Part shown: positions 50,160-57,979 of the stretch, in pieces
Position numbering within the stretch: position 1 is the first letter of the stretch
Layout: every line of letters begins with the position of its first letter
Source of the DNA: Streptomyces sp. M41(2017)
Lineage (GTDB): Bacteria > Actinomycetota > Actinomycetes > Streptomycetales > Streptomycetaceae
Reading direction: 5' to 3'
Length of the DNA stretch: 64,000 nucleotides
Assembly (NCBI RefSeq): GCF_002078175.1
Contig: NZ_MWFK01000001.1
Coordinates: 5,766,001-5,830,000 of the forward strand
Position numbers and translations under genes: made by a program
The notes under the pieces: model-generated
Database searches by the model: none
What the model saw: the letters and a program-made list of their open reading frames with translations, nothing else
What the model was told of the DNA's origin: nothing

Positions 50160-50825
50160 TCAGGGCTCGATGAGACCCGAGCGGATCGCGTAGCGGGTGA
50201 GCTCCAGTCGGTCGCGCAGGCCGAGCTTGTGCAGCATGTTCGCCCGATGCCGGTGGACGGTCTTGATGCTGATGAAGAGCATCTCGGCGATCTCCTTGGA
50301 GGAGTGGCCCTCGGCCACGAGCTTGAGGACCTCCTCCTCGCGGGGCGTCAGGACCTGGTCCGGGGGTTCCTCGCCGTCACGGAGGCGGTCCAGGTAGGTG
50401 CGGACCAGGGCGGTGACCGCGCCCGGGTAGAGGAAGGGCTCGTCGCGCAGGGCCGCACGGCAGGCGTCCACGAGATCGCGGTCGGCCACGGACTTCAGCA
50501 CATAGCCACTGGCACCGGCCTTCAAGGCCTGGAAGAAGTACTGCTCGTTGTCGTGCATGGTCAGCATCAGCACGCGTAGTCCCGGCTTCAGCGCGACGAG
50601 TTCCCGGGCGGCCTGGAGACCGGTCATCCGGGGCATGGCGATGTCCAGGACGACCAGGTCGACGTCGTTGGCGCGGGCCAGCGCGATCGCCTCGGCCCCG
50701 TCCCCCGCCTCGGCGACCACCGTCAGATCCGGCTCCTGGTCGAGGATGAGCCGCACGCCGCGCCGCACCAGCGCGTGGTCGTCGGCGAGGAGGATCCGGA
50801 TCACGGATTCGTCGGGCGTGGTCAT
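50160..50825 (-). CDS. NarL/LuxR-type response regulator
   Basis: 221 aa from ATG 50825. Receiver domain (about 8-125) with acidic pair in RILLADDHALVRRG, phospho-acceptor Asp61 (VVLDIAMPRMTG), Thr/Ser LMLTMHD, Lys YVLKS. LuxR-type HTH (about 155-215: LTPREEEVLKLVAEGHSSKEIAEMLFISIKTVHRHR). Its start overlaps the kinase stop by four bases, so the pair is translationally coupled with the kinase first. A terminator follows. Targets are unknown; the divergent DksA-MreB-like operon and the downstream SecDF gene are candidates. Matches the SCO6162/6163-type system by context (memory). Confidence 0.93.
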   Translation of the reverse strand: MTTPDESVIRILLADDHALVRRGVRLILDQEPDLTVVAEAGDGAEAIALARANDVDLVVLDIAMPRMTGLQAARELVALKPGLRVLMLTMHDNEQYFFQALKAGASGYVLKSVADRDLVDACRAALRDEPFLYPGAVTALVRTYLDRLRDGEEPPDQVLTPREEEVLKLVAEGHSSKEIAEMLFISIKTVHRHRANMLHKLGLRDRLELTRYAIRSGLIEP

Positions 50826-51772
50826 GACTGCTTCCTCGCGTCGGGCACGGACAGCCGGACCTGCGTTCCGGAGGCCGCCGAGGTGATGTCGAGCGTGGCC
50901 CCGATCAGCAGCGCGCGCTCACGCATCCCACGGATTCCGGCACCCTCGCCGGCGAGGACACCCCCGTGGCCGTCGTCCGTGACGGCCAGCACGACCGTGC
51001 CGTCCGTGTGCCGGAGGCTCACCTCGACCCGCGCGGCCTCGGCGTGCCGGGCGGCGTTCGTCAGCGCCTCCTGAGCCACGCGGTACAGCACCAGCTCCGT
51101 CTGCTGGTCCAGGTCGGGCAGGCCGGAGGCGAAGGCGCGCGCCACCCGCAACCCGGTGTGGGTGGCGAACTCGCCGGTGAGCGAGGTCAGGGCGCTGACC
51201 AGGCCCAGATCCTCCAGGACGTCCGGCCGGAGCCGTCGTACCAGGCGGCGCACCTCGTCCAGGCTCTCCCGGGTGATCTCCTGCGCCTGCCGCAGCTCAC
51301 CGCGCAGGGGTTCGTCCGCCTGGTCCGAGGAGCGCTTCAGGGACAGCAGGATCGCGGTCATGGTCTGGCCGACCTCGTCGTGCAGTTCCTGGGCGATACG
51401 TCGCCGCTCCGCCTCCTGGGCGAGGAGCACACGGGAACTGCTGGCGGCACGCTCCTGTTCGAGGCGGTCCAGCATGGCGTTGAACGTACGGATCAGCTCG
51501 GAGATCTCACCGCGGCCCCGTTCCGGCAGCCGCTGCCCCGGGCGCAGGAGGTCGACGGTCGTCATCAGCTTCCTGAGCCGCGCCACCGGAGCCAGTCCGA
51601 TCCGCAGCAGGGCCGCGTTGGCGACCAGCATCACGGCCAGCCCGGCCACGAGGACGACCGCCTCGGTCAGCACGACCGGAACGGACACCGTGACCGGGGC
51701 CCACAGCAGCAGCGCGGTGGCACTTCCCAGCACCAGCGCGTTCAGCGCGAAGAGCCGCCAGAACAGGGACAA
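50822..51772 (-). CDS. Membrane histidine kinase (HisKA_3 family)
   Basis: 316 aa from TTG 51772, with AAAGG about 10 nt upstream; no ATG or GTG fits better and the frame upstream is not coding. Two TM helices (about 3-25 SLFWRLFALNALVLGSATALL in part; 33-58), short loop, HAMP (LRIGLAPVARLRKLMTTVDLL), then HisKA_3 with the phospho-acceptor in ERRRIAQELHDEVGQTMTAIL and HATPase (YRVAQEALTNAARHAEA N-box, VTDDGHGG G1 box, GAGIRGMRERALLIGA G2 box). The very small extracytoplasmic loop (about 6 residues) suggests sensing within the membrane, as in LiaS/DesK-type kinases. Partner is the coupled NarL regulator. Confidence 0.9.
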   Translation of the reverse strand: MSLFWRLFALNALVLGSATALLLWAPVTVSVPVVLTEAVVLVAGLAVMLVANAALLRIGLAPVARLRKLMTTVDLLRPGQRLPERGRGEISELIRTFNAMLDRLEQERAASSSRVLLAQEAERRRIAQELHDEVGQTMTAILLSLKRSSDQADEPLRGELRQAQEITRESLDEVRRLVRRLRPDVLEDLGLVSALTSLTGEFATHTGLRVARAFASGLPDLDQQTELVLYRVAQEALTNAARHAEAARVEVSLRHTDGTVVLAVTDDGHGGVLAGEGAGIRGMRERALLIGATLDITSAASGTQVRLSVPDARKQS

Positions 51773-52142
51773 CGGAATGACGCCTTTCTCACGAGCACGG
51801 TTCTGTCTCCACTGTCCGTCACCGCGCACCCGGACCGGGAATCGCGGTCGACTCGGCGACCGGCCCGGCGCCCAGCCTGCCCCGGAGCGCCCGCGGCCGT
51901 CGATGGGGTCCAATGCCCATTTCCGGCCCGGCCCGCCCCTTCCACGCCCCCTCCACCGATCCCCTCGGACGACCGCAAATGGGTACTGCGCCCGATGGGA
52001 ATCACCGGGGCGGAACGTCAAGGTGAGGACAGAACACGAAACCGGCGGCCACGGACCTGCCCTCCGGGGACGCGATCCCCGCGTACGCATCGTCCGCAGG
52101 CCACCGGCCCCCCAGCCCCGCAACCCCCAGGGAGAAACCGCC
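51773..52142. other. Divergent intergenic region between histidine kinase and DksA-like genes
   Basis: 370 bp. An inverted repeat CCCATTT ... AAATGGG (about 51917 and 51976) with a wide spacing is the only structure noted, plus the GGGAG site before 52143. No gene is called here. Confidence 0.45.
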
Positions 52143-52472
52143 ATGTCCCTCGACACGCCCCGGAACGCGACTCGACGTCCCCGGACCCTGACGACGCACG
52201 AGGCGCGTCAGCGTCTCGAACACGAACGCAACGCGCGGCTCGCCCAGTTGCGCGCCATGGACGAGGCAGGGCAGGACGCGGAGGAGCAGGTGATGGCGGC
52301 GCAGCGGGACGTGGCCGAGCGGGTCCTCACCGAGATCGAGGACGCCTCCAGCCGTATCCGGGACGGCAGTTACGGCGTCTGCGTGGCGTGCGCCCGGCCC
52401 GTACCCGTGGAACGCCTGGAGATCCTTCCCTACACACGGTTCTGCGTCCCGTGCCTGCACGGCACCGGCTGA
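52143..52472 (+). CDS. DksA/TraR-family zinc-finger protein (first copy)
   Basis: 109 aa from ATG 52143, GGGAG 9 nt upstream. An N-terminal coiled-coil (LTTHEARQRLEHERNARLAQL, EEQVMAAQRDVAERVLTEIED) and a C-terminal four-Cys zinc finger, YGVCVACARPV and RFCVPC. The DksA group acts in the RNA-polymerase secondary channel with ppGpp, but short TraR-like forms vary. The coiled-coil tip DxxDxA is not seen clearly. First of three genes, followed after 100 bp by a second DksA-type gene and a MreB-like gene; likely one operon. Counterpart of SCO6164/6165 by context (memory). Confidence 0.86.
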   Translation: MSLDTPRNATRRPRTLTTHEARQRLEHERNARLAQLRAMDEAGQDAEEQVMAAQRDVAERVLTEIEDASSRIRDGSYGVCVACARPVPVERLEILPYTRFCVPCLHGTG

Positions 52473-52572
52473 GAGCCCGGCCCGTGGGCGGAACCCCGTT
52501 CCGTCCCGCGCCGGCCTCCCCGCCCCCGCCCTCGCCGTATCCCGTTTCCACCCTGCCCGAGGGGATGAAGTG

Positions 52573-52944
52573 GTGACCCGTCAGACCGTCGACGACCGCG
52601 ACACCCGCCTGTCCGCGCGGGATCTCGCCGCGCTGCGCGAGAACCTGCACGAACAGCGCCTGTTCCGGCGCGAGCAGCTCGACCAGATCGGGTCGGCCGT
52701 CCCGAGCCGCACCGAGGGACCGCCGGCCCGGCGGTCCGCCTCGCAGATCGAGGTCCGCGTCCAGCTCGCCGCGTCGGCGCGCATGGTCCTCGCCGACGTC
52801 GAGGCGGCGCTCGCCCGCATGGACGAGGGCCGCTACGGCGCCTGCCACCTGTGCCACGCCGCCATCGGCCGCGAGCGGCTGGCCGTCGTGCCGCAGGCCC
52901 GCTACTGCGGTCGCTGTCAGCAGGTCAGGGAGGCCGGTCGATGA
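52573..52944 (+). CDS. DksA/TraR-family zinc-finger protein (second copy)
   Basis: 123 aa from GTG 52573 (GTG at 52570 is equally possible; GAGGGGA precedes both). Coiled-coil region LSARDLAALRENLHEQRLFRREQLDQI, MVLADVEAALARMDEG, then YGACHLCHAAIG and RYCGRCQQVREAG, a four-Cys zinc finger. The N-terminal half is longer than in the first copy. Its stop overlaps the next start (ATGA), so it is translationally coupled to the MreB-like protein, an unusual pairing that suggests a joint complex. Confidence 0.87.
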   Translation: MTRQTVDDRDTRLSARDLAALRENLHEQRLFRREQLDQIGSAVPSRTEGPPARRSASQIEVRVQLAASARMVLADVEAALARMDEGRYGACHLCHAAIGRERLAVVPQARYCGRCQQVREAGR

Positions 52945-53753
52945 CCACGGCCCCTCGTCCCGTACGGCACCGGGCCTGGCCCCGGTGCCGTACGTGCCAC
53001 GGCATCGCCCTCGACCTCGGCAGCGCCCGCACCCGCGCGTGGACGTCCGGCCGGGGCATGATCCTCGACGTCCCCACGGTCACCTTCCCGGGCGACGGCC
53101 CCGTGCACCCGGTCCGGCGGGGCGCCATCGTCGACACCCCCGGCATCGCCCGCATGCTCGACCGACTGCTCACCCACCGGCTGCCGCGCATCGGCCGGCC
53201 ACTGCTCATCCTGACCACGCCCGCCCTCGGGGGCGTCGCCTTCCGCACCGAAGCCCGTATCGCGGTGGAATCCCTGCGGCCGTCCACCGTGCTCACCGTG
53301 CCGTCCGCGCGAGCCGTGGCGGCGGCGGCCGGCGCCGACGTGACCACCGCGCTGCTCGTCGTGGACATCGGCGCCCACATCACCGAGGTCGTACTCCTCG
53401 CGGAGGACACCGTCATCGACGCCCACCACACCGACCTGGGGCTCGGCGACCTCGACCCGGCGGAGCCACCCGCACGCATCACCGACGCCGTCGTCGCGAT
53501 GGTCACCACCATGCTGGAGCAGGACCGCACCACCCTGACCCTCGACGCCCTGCGGCGAGGCGTCCTCCTCTCCGGCGGAGGCGCCCTGCGCCCCGACATC
53601 ACCCACCGCCTCACCCGGCAGCTGCACGCCCCCGTCGAACCGGCCCCCGCTCCCCACACCGCGGCCGTCCGCGGCGCCTCCCACCTCCTGAACGCCGCAC
53701 ACACCCGTCCCTCCGCGGCCCTGGGCACACCTCCGCCGCGCGGGCACGGGTGA
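52941..53753 (+). CDS. Truncated MreB/actin-like ATPase-fold protein
   Basis: 270 aa from ATG 52941, four-base overlap with the preceding DksA-type gene. The actin/Hsp70 nucleotide motifs are seen: phosphate 1 GIALDLGSARTRAW, phosphate 2 LLVVDIGAHITEVVLL, adenosine GVLLSGGGALRPD. MreB is normally 330-345 aa, so 60-70 residues are missing, as in the short MreB-like protein SCO6166 of S. coelicolor, which lacks parts of subdomains IB and IIB (from memory of published work). Polymer formation is doubtful. The tail after residue 245 is Pro/Thr-rich. Role: unknown, perhaps in cell-wall or spore morphogenesis together with the DksA-type partners. Confidence 0.85.
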   Translation: MTTAPRPVRHRAWPRCRTCHGIALDLGSARTRAWTSGRGMILDVPTVTFPGDGPVHPVRRGAIVDTPGIARMLDRLLTHRLPRIGRPLLILTTPALGGVAFRTEARIAVESLRPSTVLTVPSARAVAAAAGADVTTALLVVDIGAHITEVVLLAEDTVIDAHHTDLGLGDLDPAEPPARITDAVVAMVTTMLEQDRTTLTLDALRRGVLLSGGGALRPDITHRLTRQLHAPVEPAPAPHTAAVRGASHLLNAAHTRPSAALGTPPPRGHG

Positions 53754-53827
53754 GCCCCTCGCACGGGACGCGACGCGGAGGGCCTGGGAGGACCGCCGCC
53801 GCGGCGCCCGGCCGGGAGGAAGGGGAC

Positions 53828-53932
53828 ATGCCCGTTCAGCCGCCCCGACCGTCCGCGAACGTGCGTCGACGGCAGGCCGCTTCCGGCCCGTTCAAGCCCG
53901 TGCGTGGCGGTACGGGCGGAAGAACTCCCTGA
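53828..53932 (+). CDS. Candidate small basic peptide (34 aa)
   Basis: ATG 53828 has an excellent ribosome binding site (GGGAGGAAGGGGAC) and opens a 34-residue frame (MPVQPPRPSANVRRRQAASG, then PFKPVRGGTGGRTP). It overlaps the 3' end of the reverse-strand epoxide hydrolase gene by 41 bp. Only the ribosome binding site supports it; the sequence is low-complexity and could be chance. Confidence 0.28.
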   Translation: MPVQPPRPSANVRRRQAASGPFKPVRGGTGGRTP

Positions 53933-55064
53933 GTTCCTCCGCGTACAGTTCCGGCTGCTCGAAGGGGGCGAAGTGGCCGCCGCGCGACGGTTCCGTGGCG
54001 CGGGCCAGGTTCGTCGTGCGTTCCAGCCAGGCACGGGGCGCGCGGACCAGGTCGCCGGGGAAGATCGAGAAGCCGGACGGCACCTCGACGCGCCGGGCGA
54101 GCTGGGCGGGCGGGATCGCGCCGTTCGCGCGGTACATGCGCATCGACGAACCGATCGTCTCCGTCAGCCAGTAGAGCGTGACGTTCGTCAGGATCTCGTC
54201 CTTCGTGAAGCACCGTTCGACGTCACCGTCGCAGTCGCTCCACGCCCGCAGCTTCTCGACGATCCAGGCGGCGAGCCCGGCCGGCGAGTCGGTGAGCCCG
54301 ACGGCCGCCGTCTGCGGCTTCGTGCGGTGCATGGCGGCGTACGCACCCTCGGACCCTCCCCACGCCGCCGCGCCCTCCATCCACGCACGCTCCTCGGGCG
54401 TGAGGTCGGCGGGGTCACCGCCGAACACGGGCAGGCCCCCGTCCATGCGGTGGACGGCCACGACCCGGTCGGGATGGTCGAGCGCCAGGTACCGGCTCAC
54501 ATGGCTGCCGATGTCACCACCGGCCGCGCCGAAGCGCTCATAGTCCAGCACGGACATCAACTCCGCCCACAGACCGGCCACGGCGATCGAGTCGAGCGGG
54601 GCGCCGGTGGGGCGGTCGGAGTATCCGTAGCCCGGCATGTCAGGCACGATCACGTCGAACGCGTCGGCCGGGTCCGCACCGTGGGCACCGGGATCGGTGA
54701 GGAGCGGGATCACCTTCGTGTACCGCCAGAACGAGTCAGGCCAGCCGTGGCTGAGCACCAGCGGCAGCACCGGACCGCGCGGCGCGACGGCCCGCGCGTG
54801 CACGAAGTGGATCCCGAGACCGCCCAGCGGGACCCGGAAGTGGGGGAGCCGGGCGAGGGCCGCCTCCTGGGCGGGCCAGTCGAAGCCGTCAGCCCAGTAC
54901 GCGACGAGCTCGCGGAGGTAGTCGAGATCGGTGCCGAGCGCCCAGCCGGCGTCCTCCGGCGCGTCCGGCCACCGCGTTCCGCGCAGGCGTGCGCGGAGGT
55001 CGTCCAGGGCGGCGGGGGCCGTCCGCGGAGTGAACGGCTCGGGACGGGGCGCGACATCAGGCAT
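53892..55064 (-). CDS. Epoxide hydrolase (alpha/beta-hydrolase, EHN family)
   Basis: 390 aa from ATG 55064, with AGGA 8 nt upstream; an extension to 55253 is not coding. N-terminal EHN lid (FTPRTAPAALDDLRARLRGTRWP, YLRELVAYWADGFDWPAQEAAL), oxyanion motif SHGWPDSFW, nucleophile Asp in FGAAGGDIGSHVSRYLA, C-terminal His in SRGGHFAPFEQPELYAEEL, and Tyr residues of the lid for epoxide polarisation. This microsomal-EH-like family (juvenile hormone epoxide hydrolase type) is frequent in Streptomyces. Substrate unknown. Cytosolic, no signal peptide. Confidence 0.9.
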   Translation of the reverse strand: MPDVAPRPEPFTPRTAPAALDDLRARLRGTRWPDAPEDAGWALGTDLDYLRELVAYWADGFDWPAQEAALARLPHFRVPLGGLGIHFVHARAVAPRGPVLPLVLSHGWPDSFWRYTKVIPLLTDPGAHGADPADAFDVIVPDMPGYGYSDRPTGAPLDSIAVAGLWAELMSVLDYERFGAAGGDIGSHVSRYLALDHPDRVVAVHRMDGGLPVFGGDPADLTPEERAWMEGAAAWGGSEGAYAAMHRTKPQTAAVGLTDSPAGLAAWIVEKLRAWSDCDGDVERCFTKDEILTNVTLYWLTETIGSSMRMYRANGAIPPAQLARRVEVPSGFSIFPGDLVRAPRAWLERTTNLARATEPSRGGHFAPFEQPELYAEELREFFRPYRHARA

Positions 55065-55197
55065 GAGCCGCATCCTACGGAGCGCGCCGGTGCGGACCGC
55101 CGACCTGCCGTTCGGACGACCTCGCGTCGCGCTGTCGGGCGGTGCGTCCCGCGCGCCGCACCTTCCCGCCTCCACGGGGCCCGCCCGCTCGGGCCGG

Positions 55198-55533
55198 TTA
55201 CCGGCGTCCCCGAGAGGCGCGCTCGGCGGCCATGCGGACGACCGCCGTTCCACCGTCCAGATCCACCATGGTCCTGTTCGGCGGCGCGCCGTCCTCCTCG
55301 TCGTCGCGGAGGATGAGCGCCGACTGCCGTTCCTTCAACTCGCTCTGCTTGCCCGGCGAGAAGGTCGCGTGCAGTTGCTCGAAACCGGTCGCCGATATCT
55401 GCCCGTGCCGGGCGCTGTTCCGCCAGGGCAGCAGTCCCGCCCGGCCCAGACGCAGGACGAGCTGGTCGGCGAAGGCCACCGCCGTCAGCAGGATGACCAG
55501 TCCCGGCAACGTCATGAAGACGACGAATCCCAT
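55198..55533 (-). CDS. DUF6191-type small membrane-anchored protein
   Basis: 111 aa from ATG 55533. One N-terminal TM helix (GFVVFMTLPGLVILLTAVAF) then a cytoplasmic part with ISATGFEQLHATFSPGKQSEL, KERQSALILRDDEEDGAPP and DLDGGTAVVRM. This matches DUF6191 as I know it: the FEQLHATFSPGKxxE block is its hallmark. Function unknown. Leftward, about 130 bp upstream of the epoxide hydrolase gene on the same strand. Confidence 0.75.
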   Translation of the reverse strand: MGFVVFMTLPGLVILLTAVAFADQLVLRLGRAGLLPWRNSARHGQISATGFEQLHATFSPGKQSELKERQSALILRDDEEDGAPPNRTMVDLDGGTAVVRMAAERASRGRR

Positions 55534-55636
55534 GCCGCCAGTATCCGCCCCGGACCGGTCCGGCGTCCGGCCCACTCTCCGGACACGTGAGCACGGCCCG
55601 CTGAACTGGCGGGCCGCGGCTCCCCTTCGGGGCGAA

Positions 55637-56014
55637 TCAGCCGGTTCGTTCCTCGTACGCGGCCCTGCTCGCCTCGATGTCCGCGATGTGCTCCATCGCC
55701 CAGCCGGCCAGCGCGAGCGCCGGCGGGATGAGGCTCCGGCCGTTCGGCGTCAGCGCGTACTCGACCCGGGGCGGAACCTCCGCGTACGCCGTCCTCGACA
55801 CCAGACCGTCGCGTTCCAGATTCCGCAGGGTCAGCGTCAGCATCCGCTGCGAGATCCCCGGGACCTGACGCTGCAGGTCGGTGAAGCGCAGCCGTCCCTG
55901 GTCGAGTGTCGTCACGATCAGCAGGGTCCACTTGTCGCAGATGCGGTCGAGCACGGCGCGGATCGTCCGCCCGCCGTCCCCGCGGATCATGCATGTGTGC
56001 TCGTACTCCGACAT
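55637..56014 (-). CDS. HxlR-family winged-helix regulator
   Basis: 125 aa from ATG 56014, AGGGAG 5 nt upstream. MarR/HxlR DNA-binding protein: the N-terminal Cys in YEHTCMIRGDGG, then AVLDRICDKWTLLIVTTLDQGRLRFTDLQ in pieces, GISQRMLTLTLRNLERDGLVSRTAY, VEYALTPNGRSLIPPALALAGWAMEHI. Some members sense electrophiles or aldehydes by that N-terminal Cys. It is divergent from a DoxX gene, the usual HxlR arrangement, and probably represses it and itself from the inverted repeat at 56087-56103. Confidence 0.92.
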   Translation of the reverse strand: MSEYEHTCMIRGDGGRTIRAVLDRICDKWTLLIVTTLDQGRLRFTDLQRQVPGISQRMLTLTLRNLERDGLVSRTAYAEVPPRVEYALTPNGRSLIPPALALAGWAMEHIADIEASRAAYEERTG

Positions 56015-56086
56015 GACAGCTCCCTGTACGTGACGCACACCCGTGTGCCTTTTGTGAGCCCCTCGACGGTGACCCATCATGGGGCA

Positions 56087-56103
56087 ACTTACGCCGGGTA
56101 ACT
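56087..56103. promoter_or_regulatory. Putative HxlR operator in the hxlR-doxX intergenic region
   Basis: ACTTAC-gccgg-GTAACT (56087-56103) is an inverted repeat with one mismatch, in the least GC-rich part of the 108-bp divergent region and 20 bp before the DoxX start. HxlR proteins bind comparable repeats. Confidence 0.45.
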
Positions 56104-56122
56104 ATTGTGCGAGGGAATGACC

Positions 56123-56488
56123 ATGGACGTCGCGTACTGGATCGTCGCGGGGCTGCTGGCGCTGTTCTACGTCTACGCCGGGGGCATGAAGGTCCTGCGG
56201 AGCCAGGAACAGCTCCGGCCCATGATGGGCTGGGTCGACCGGGTGCCCATGGCGCTGGTCAGAGTGATCGGGACGCTGGAGATCCTCGGCGCGGCGGGGC
56301 TGATACTGCCGCCCCTCACCGGGATCGCGCCCGTCCTCGCCGTCGCCGCCGCGGTGGGCCTCGTCCTCCTCCAGGCCGGGGGCATCGCCGTCCACGTCTC
56401 CCGCGGCGAGGCCCGGCTGATCGGCCTCAACATCGCCCTGCTGGTCGCAGCGGCGGCGTCCGCCCGGCTCGGCACCACCTGGCTCTGA
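56123..56488 (+). CDS. DoxX-family membrane protein
   Basis: 121 aa from ATG 56123, with GAGGG 7 nt upstream; ATG 56117 and TTG 56105 are in frame but lie within or before that site. Four TM helices: YWIVAGLLALFYVYAGGMKVL, VRVIGTLEILGAAGLILPPL, APVLAVAAAVGLVLLQAG, LIGLNIALLVAAAASARL. Typical DoxX-like text RSQEQLRPMMGWVDRVPMALVRVIG. Such proteins are linked to redox or electrophile stress and quinone-related functions in other bacteria. Probably controlled by the divergent HxlR regulator. Confidence 0.88.
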   Translation: MDVAYWIVAGLLALFYVYAGGMKVLRSQEQLRPMMGWVDRVPMALVRVIGTLEILGAAGLILPPLTGIAPVLAVAAAVGLVLLQAGGIAVHVSRGEARLIGLNIALLVAAAASARLGTTWL

Positions 56489-56534
56489 CGTCCGGACGCG
56501 CGCCCGGGGCGGGGGCGTCGGGCGACACGCAAAA

Positions 56535-56568
56535 GGGCGGGAGCACGGCACCCGGCCGACTCCCGCCC
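56535..56568 (-). terminator. Intrinsic terminator of the amidase gene
   Basis: Stem CTCCCGCCC / GGGCGGGAG-type arms (56535-56543 and 56560-56568), 16-nt loop, followed on the reverse strand by TTTT. It lies 15 bp after the amidase stop and is also usable for the convergent DoxX gene. Confidence 0.75.
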
Positions 56569-56582
56569 CGTTCCGCCGACCG

Positions 56583-57755
56583 TCAGGTGCGGTAGGCGTA
56601 GTACGCGGCGTTCGGGTACGACGCGATGATGCTCGCCACCGACCTGTTGTAGGTGTTGGTGGAGTGGTACGACAGGTACGGCACACCCTGCGGGCTGCGG
56701 TACGTGACGATCATGCTGTGGTCCTTGGACCCGTCCTTGTTGAAGTCCATCTGCAGCACGTCGCCGATGTCCAGCTGGTAGACGTTGGCGAGGCTGGTGA
56801 CACGCTTCGAGGACAGCGCGAACCACGAGAACTCGTTGACACCGATGAACGAGTCCGACTGGATGTCCGCGGTACCGAACCAGTTGTGGAAGTCGTTCGT
56901 GTAACCGGGAACGTGCTTCCAGCCACCGGCCTTCAGGGACTGGCTGACGAAGTTGGTGCAGTCACCGCCGGCGCCCTCCCCGTTGAAGTCCGGGTACGCC
57001 GGGTTGTACGTCTTCCAGTACTTGGCCGCGTACGCCGCCATGGCCTTGTAGTCGTAACCGGAGGCCGTGAGGTTCTTCGGTTTCGCCGCCGGGTTCTTCG
57101 TGATCGCCGAACGGGCGGCCGTGGGCGGCCCGTCGTCGGCGGTCTTCGGGGCGGCGACGAGCGGGGTGGTGGCGACCTGGTTGACCGCGACACCGTCGTC
57201 GGTGTCCCGGACACCGGTCAGCTGCCAGTCGCCCTTGCGGTCGGCCTTGAACGTCAGCTGGTGGTGGGCCTGGAAGCCGGTGGTCTTCGGCTCGGAGCCC
57301 GTGGCCTTGTCGTACGTCAGCGTCGTCGTCTCGGTGACGGTGACGGTGGCGTGACGGCCCTTCACCTTCGTGGTGTCCAGCGAGACCGTCGTGTTCCCCG
57401 CACGGTACTTCTCGCCCAGCTTCGCCAGACGGTCCTTGCGGCCCTCGAGCTGCGACAGCGCGGACTTCTCGGTGCGCGTCTGGGTGGAGGACAGACGCAC
57501 GTCGCCGGAGAACCGGGACGTGGCCCGCTTGCTCGTCCCGTTGTCGACCAGGGCGTCGGTACGGTCGGTGAAGACCGCGTCGGCCAGCTTCTGGAAGGTG
57601 GCCTTCGTGGACGCGTCCACCTTGGGGTCGGCGGCGACACTCGCCGCGCCGGCGGACCAGTTGGGCAGCAGCGCCGCTCCGGCGACGACCGATGCGGCCG
57701 CCGCCGTGACTATGGTCGCGCGTTGCCGCTTACGGCTCAGTTTCCTTGATTTCAA
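56583..57755 (-). CDS. Secreted amidase-domain (Amidase_6, NlpC/P60-like) protein
   Basis: 390 aa from TTG 57755, with GAGGGG about 9 nt upstream. The signal peptide KSRKLSRKRQRATIVTAAAASVV is long and basic, cleaved near GAASVAA. Residues about 40-225 form an uncharacterised extracellular domain with a SnoaL/NTF2-like look (FQKLADAVFTDRTDAL, HATVTVTETTTLTYD, GDWQLTGVRDTDDG). Residues about 240-390 are Amidase_6: MAAYAAKYWKTYNPAY, GGDCTNFVSQSLKAGG with Cys266, KDHSMIVTY with His346, YLSYHSTNTYNRSV. Likely cleaves peptidoglycan peptide or another amide outside the cell. The composition is richer in Lys and Thr than its neighbours. A 17-bp inverted repeat lies in its leader. Confidence 0.85.
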   Translation of the reverse strand: MKSRKLSRKRQRATIVTAAAASVVAGAALLPNWSAGAASVAADPKVDASTKATFQKLADAVFTDRTDALVDNGTSKRATSRFSGDVRLSSTQTRTEKSALSQLEGRKDRLAKLGEKYRAGNTTVSLDTTKVKGRHATVTVTETTTLTYDKATGSEPKTTGFQAHHQLTFKADRKGDWQLTGVRDTDDGVAVNQVATTPLVAAPKTADDGPPTAARSAITKNPAAKPKNLTASGYDYKAMAAYAAKYWKTYNPAYPDFNGEGAGGDCTNFVSQSLKAGGWKHVPGYTNDFHNWFGTADIQSDSFIGVNEFSWFALSSKRVTSLANVYQLDIGDVLQMDFNKDGSKDHSMIVTYRSPQGVPYLSYHSTNTYNRSVASIIASYPNAAYYAYRT

Positions 57756-57772
57756 TGGTGTTCCCCTCTACG

Positions 57773-57789
57773 CCGGTATTCGATACCGG
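57773..57789. promoter_or_regulatory. 17-bp inverted repeat in the amidase leader
   Basis: CCGGTAT-TCG-ATACCGG, perfect, 18 bp upstream of the amidase TTG start and on the far side of its ribosome binding site. It could be an operator between the divergent amidase and GlxA-type genes, or an mRNA hairpin before the ribosome binding site. Confidence 0.45.
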
Positions 57790-57979
57790 AGGCCGCATCC
57801 TCGCACGGCATGTGTGGCTCCCGTGAAGGGGGTTGTCGAAGTGATATCGCCGTAATCTGCGGACGGCGCGGCGCCGTTGGGGCCCCGGCCCCTCGCACAG
57901 GCGCGTCCCGTCCCCCGGCCGGCTGCCCGTACGGCCCGGCCGACCGGCCCGCGAGCGCAGGCCACGTACCCTTTCTCCC

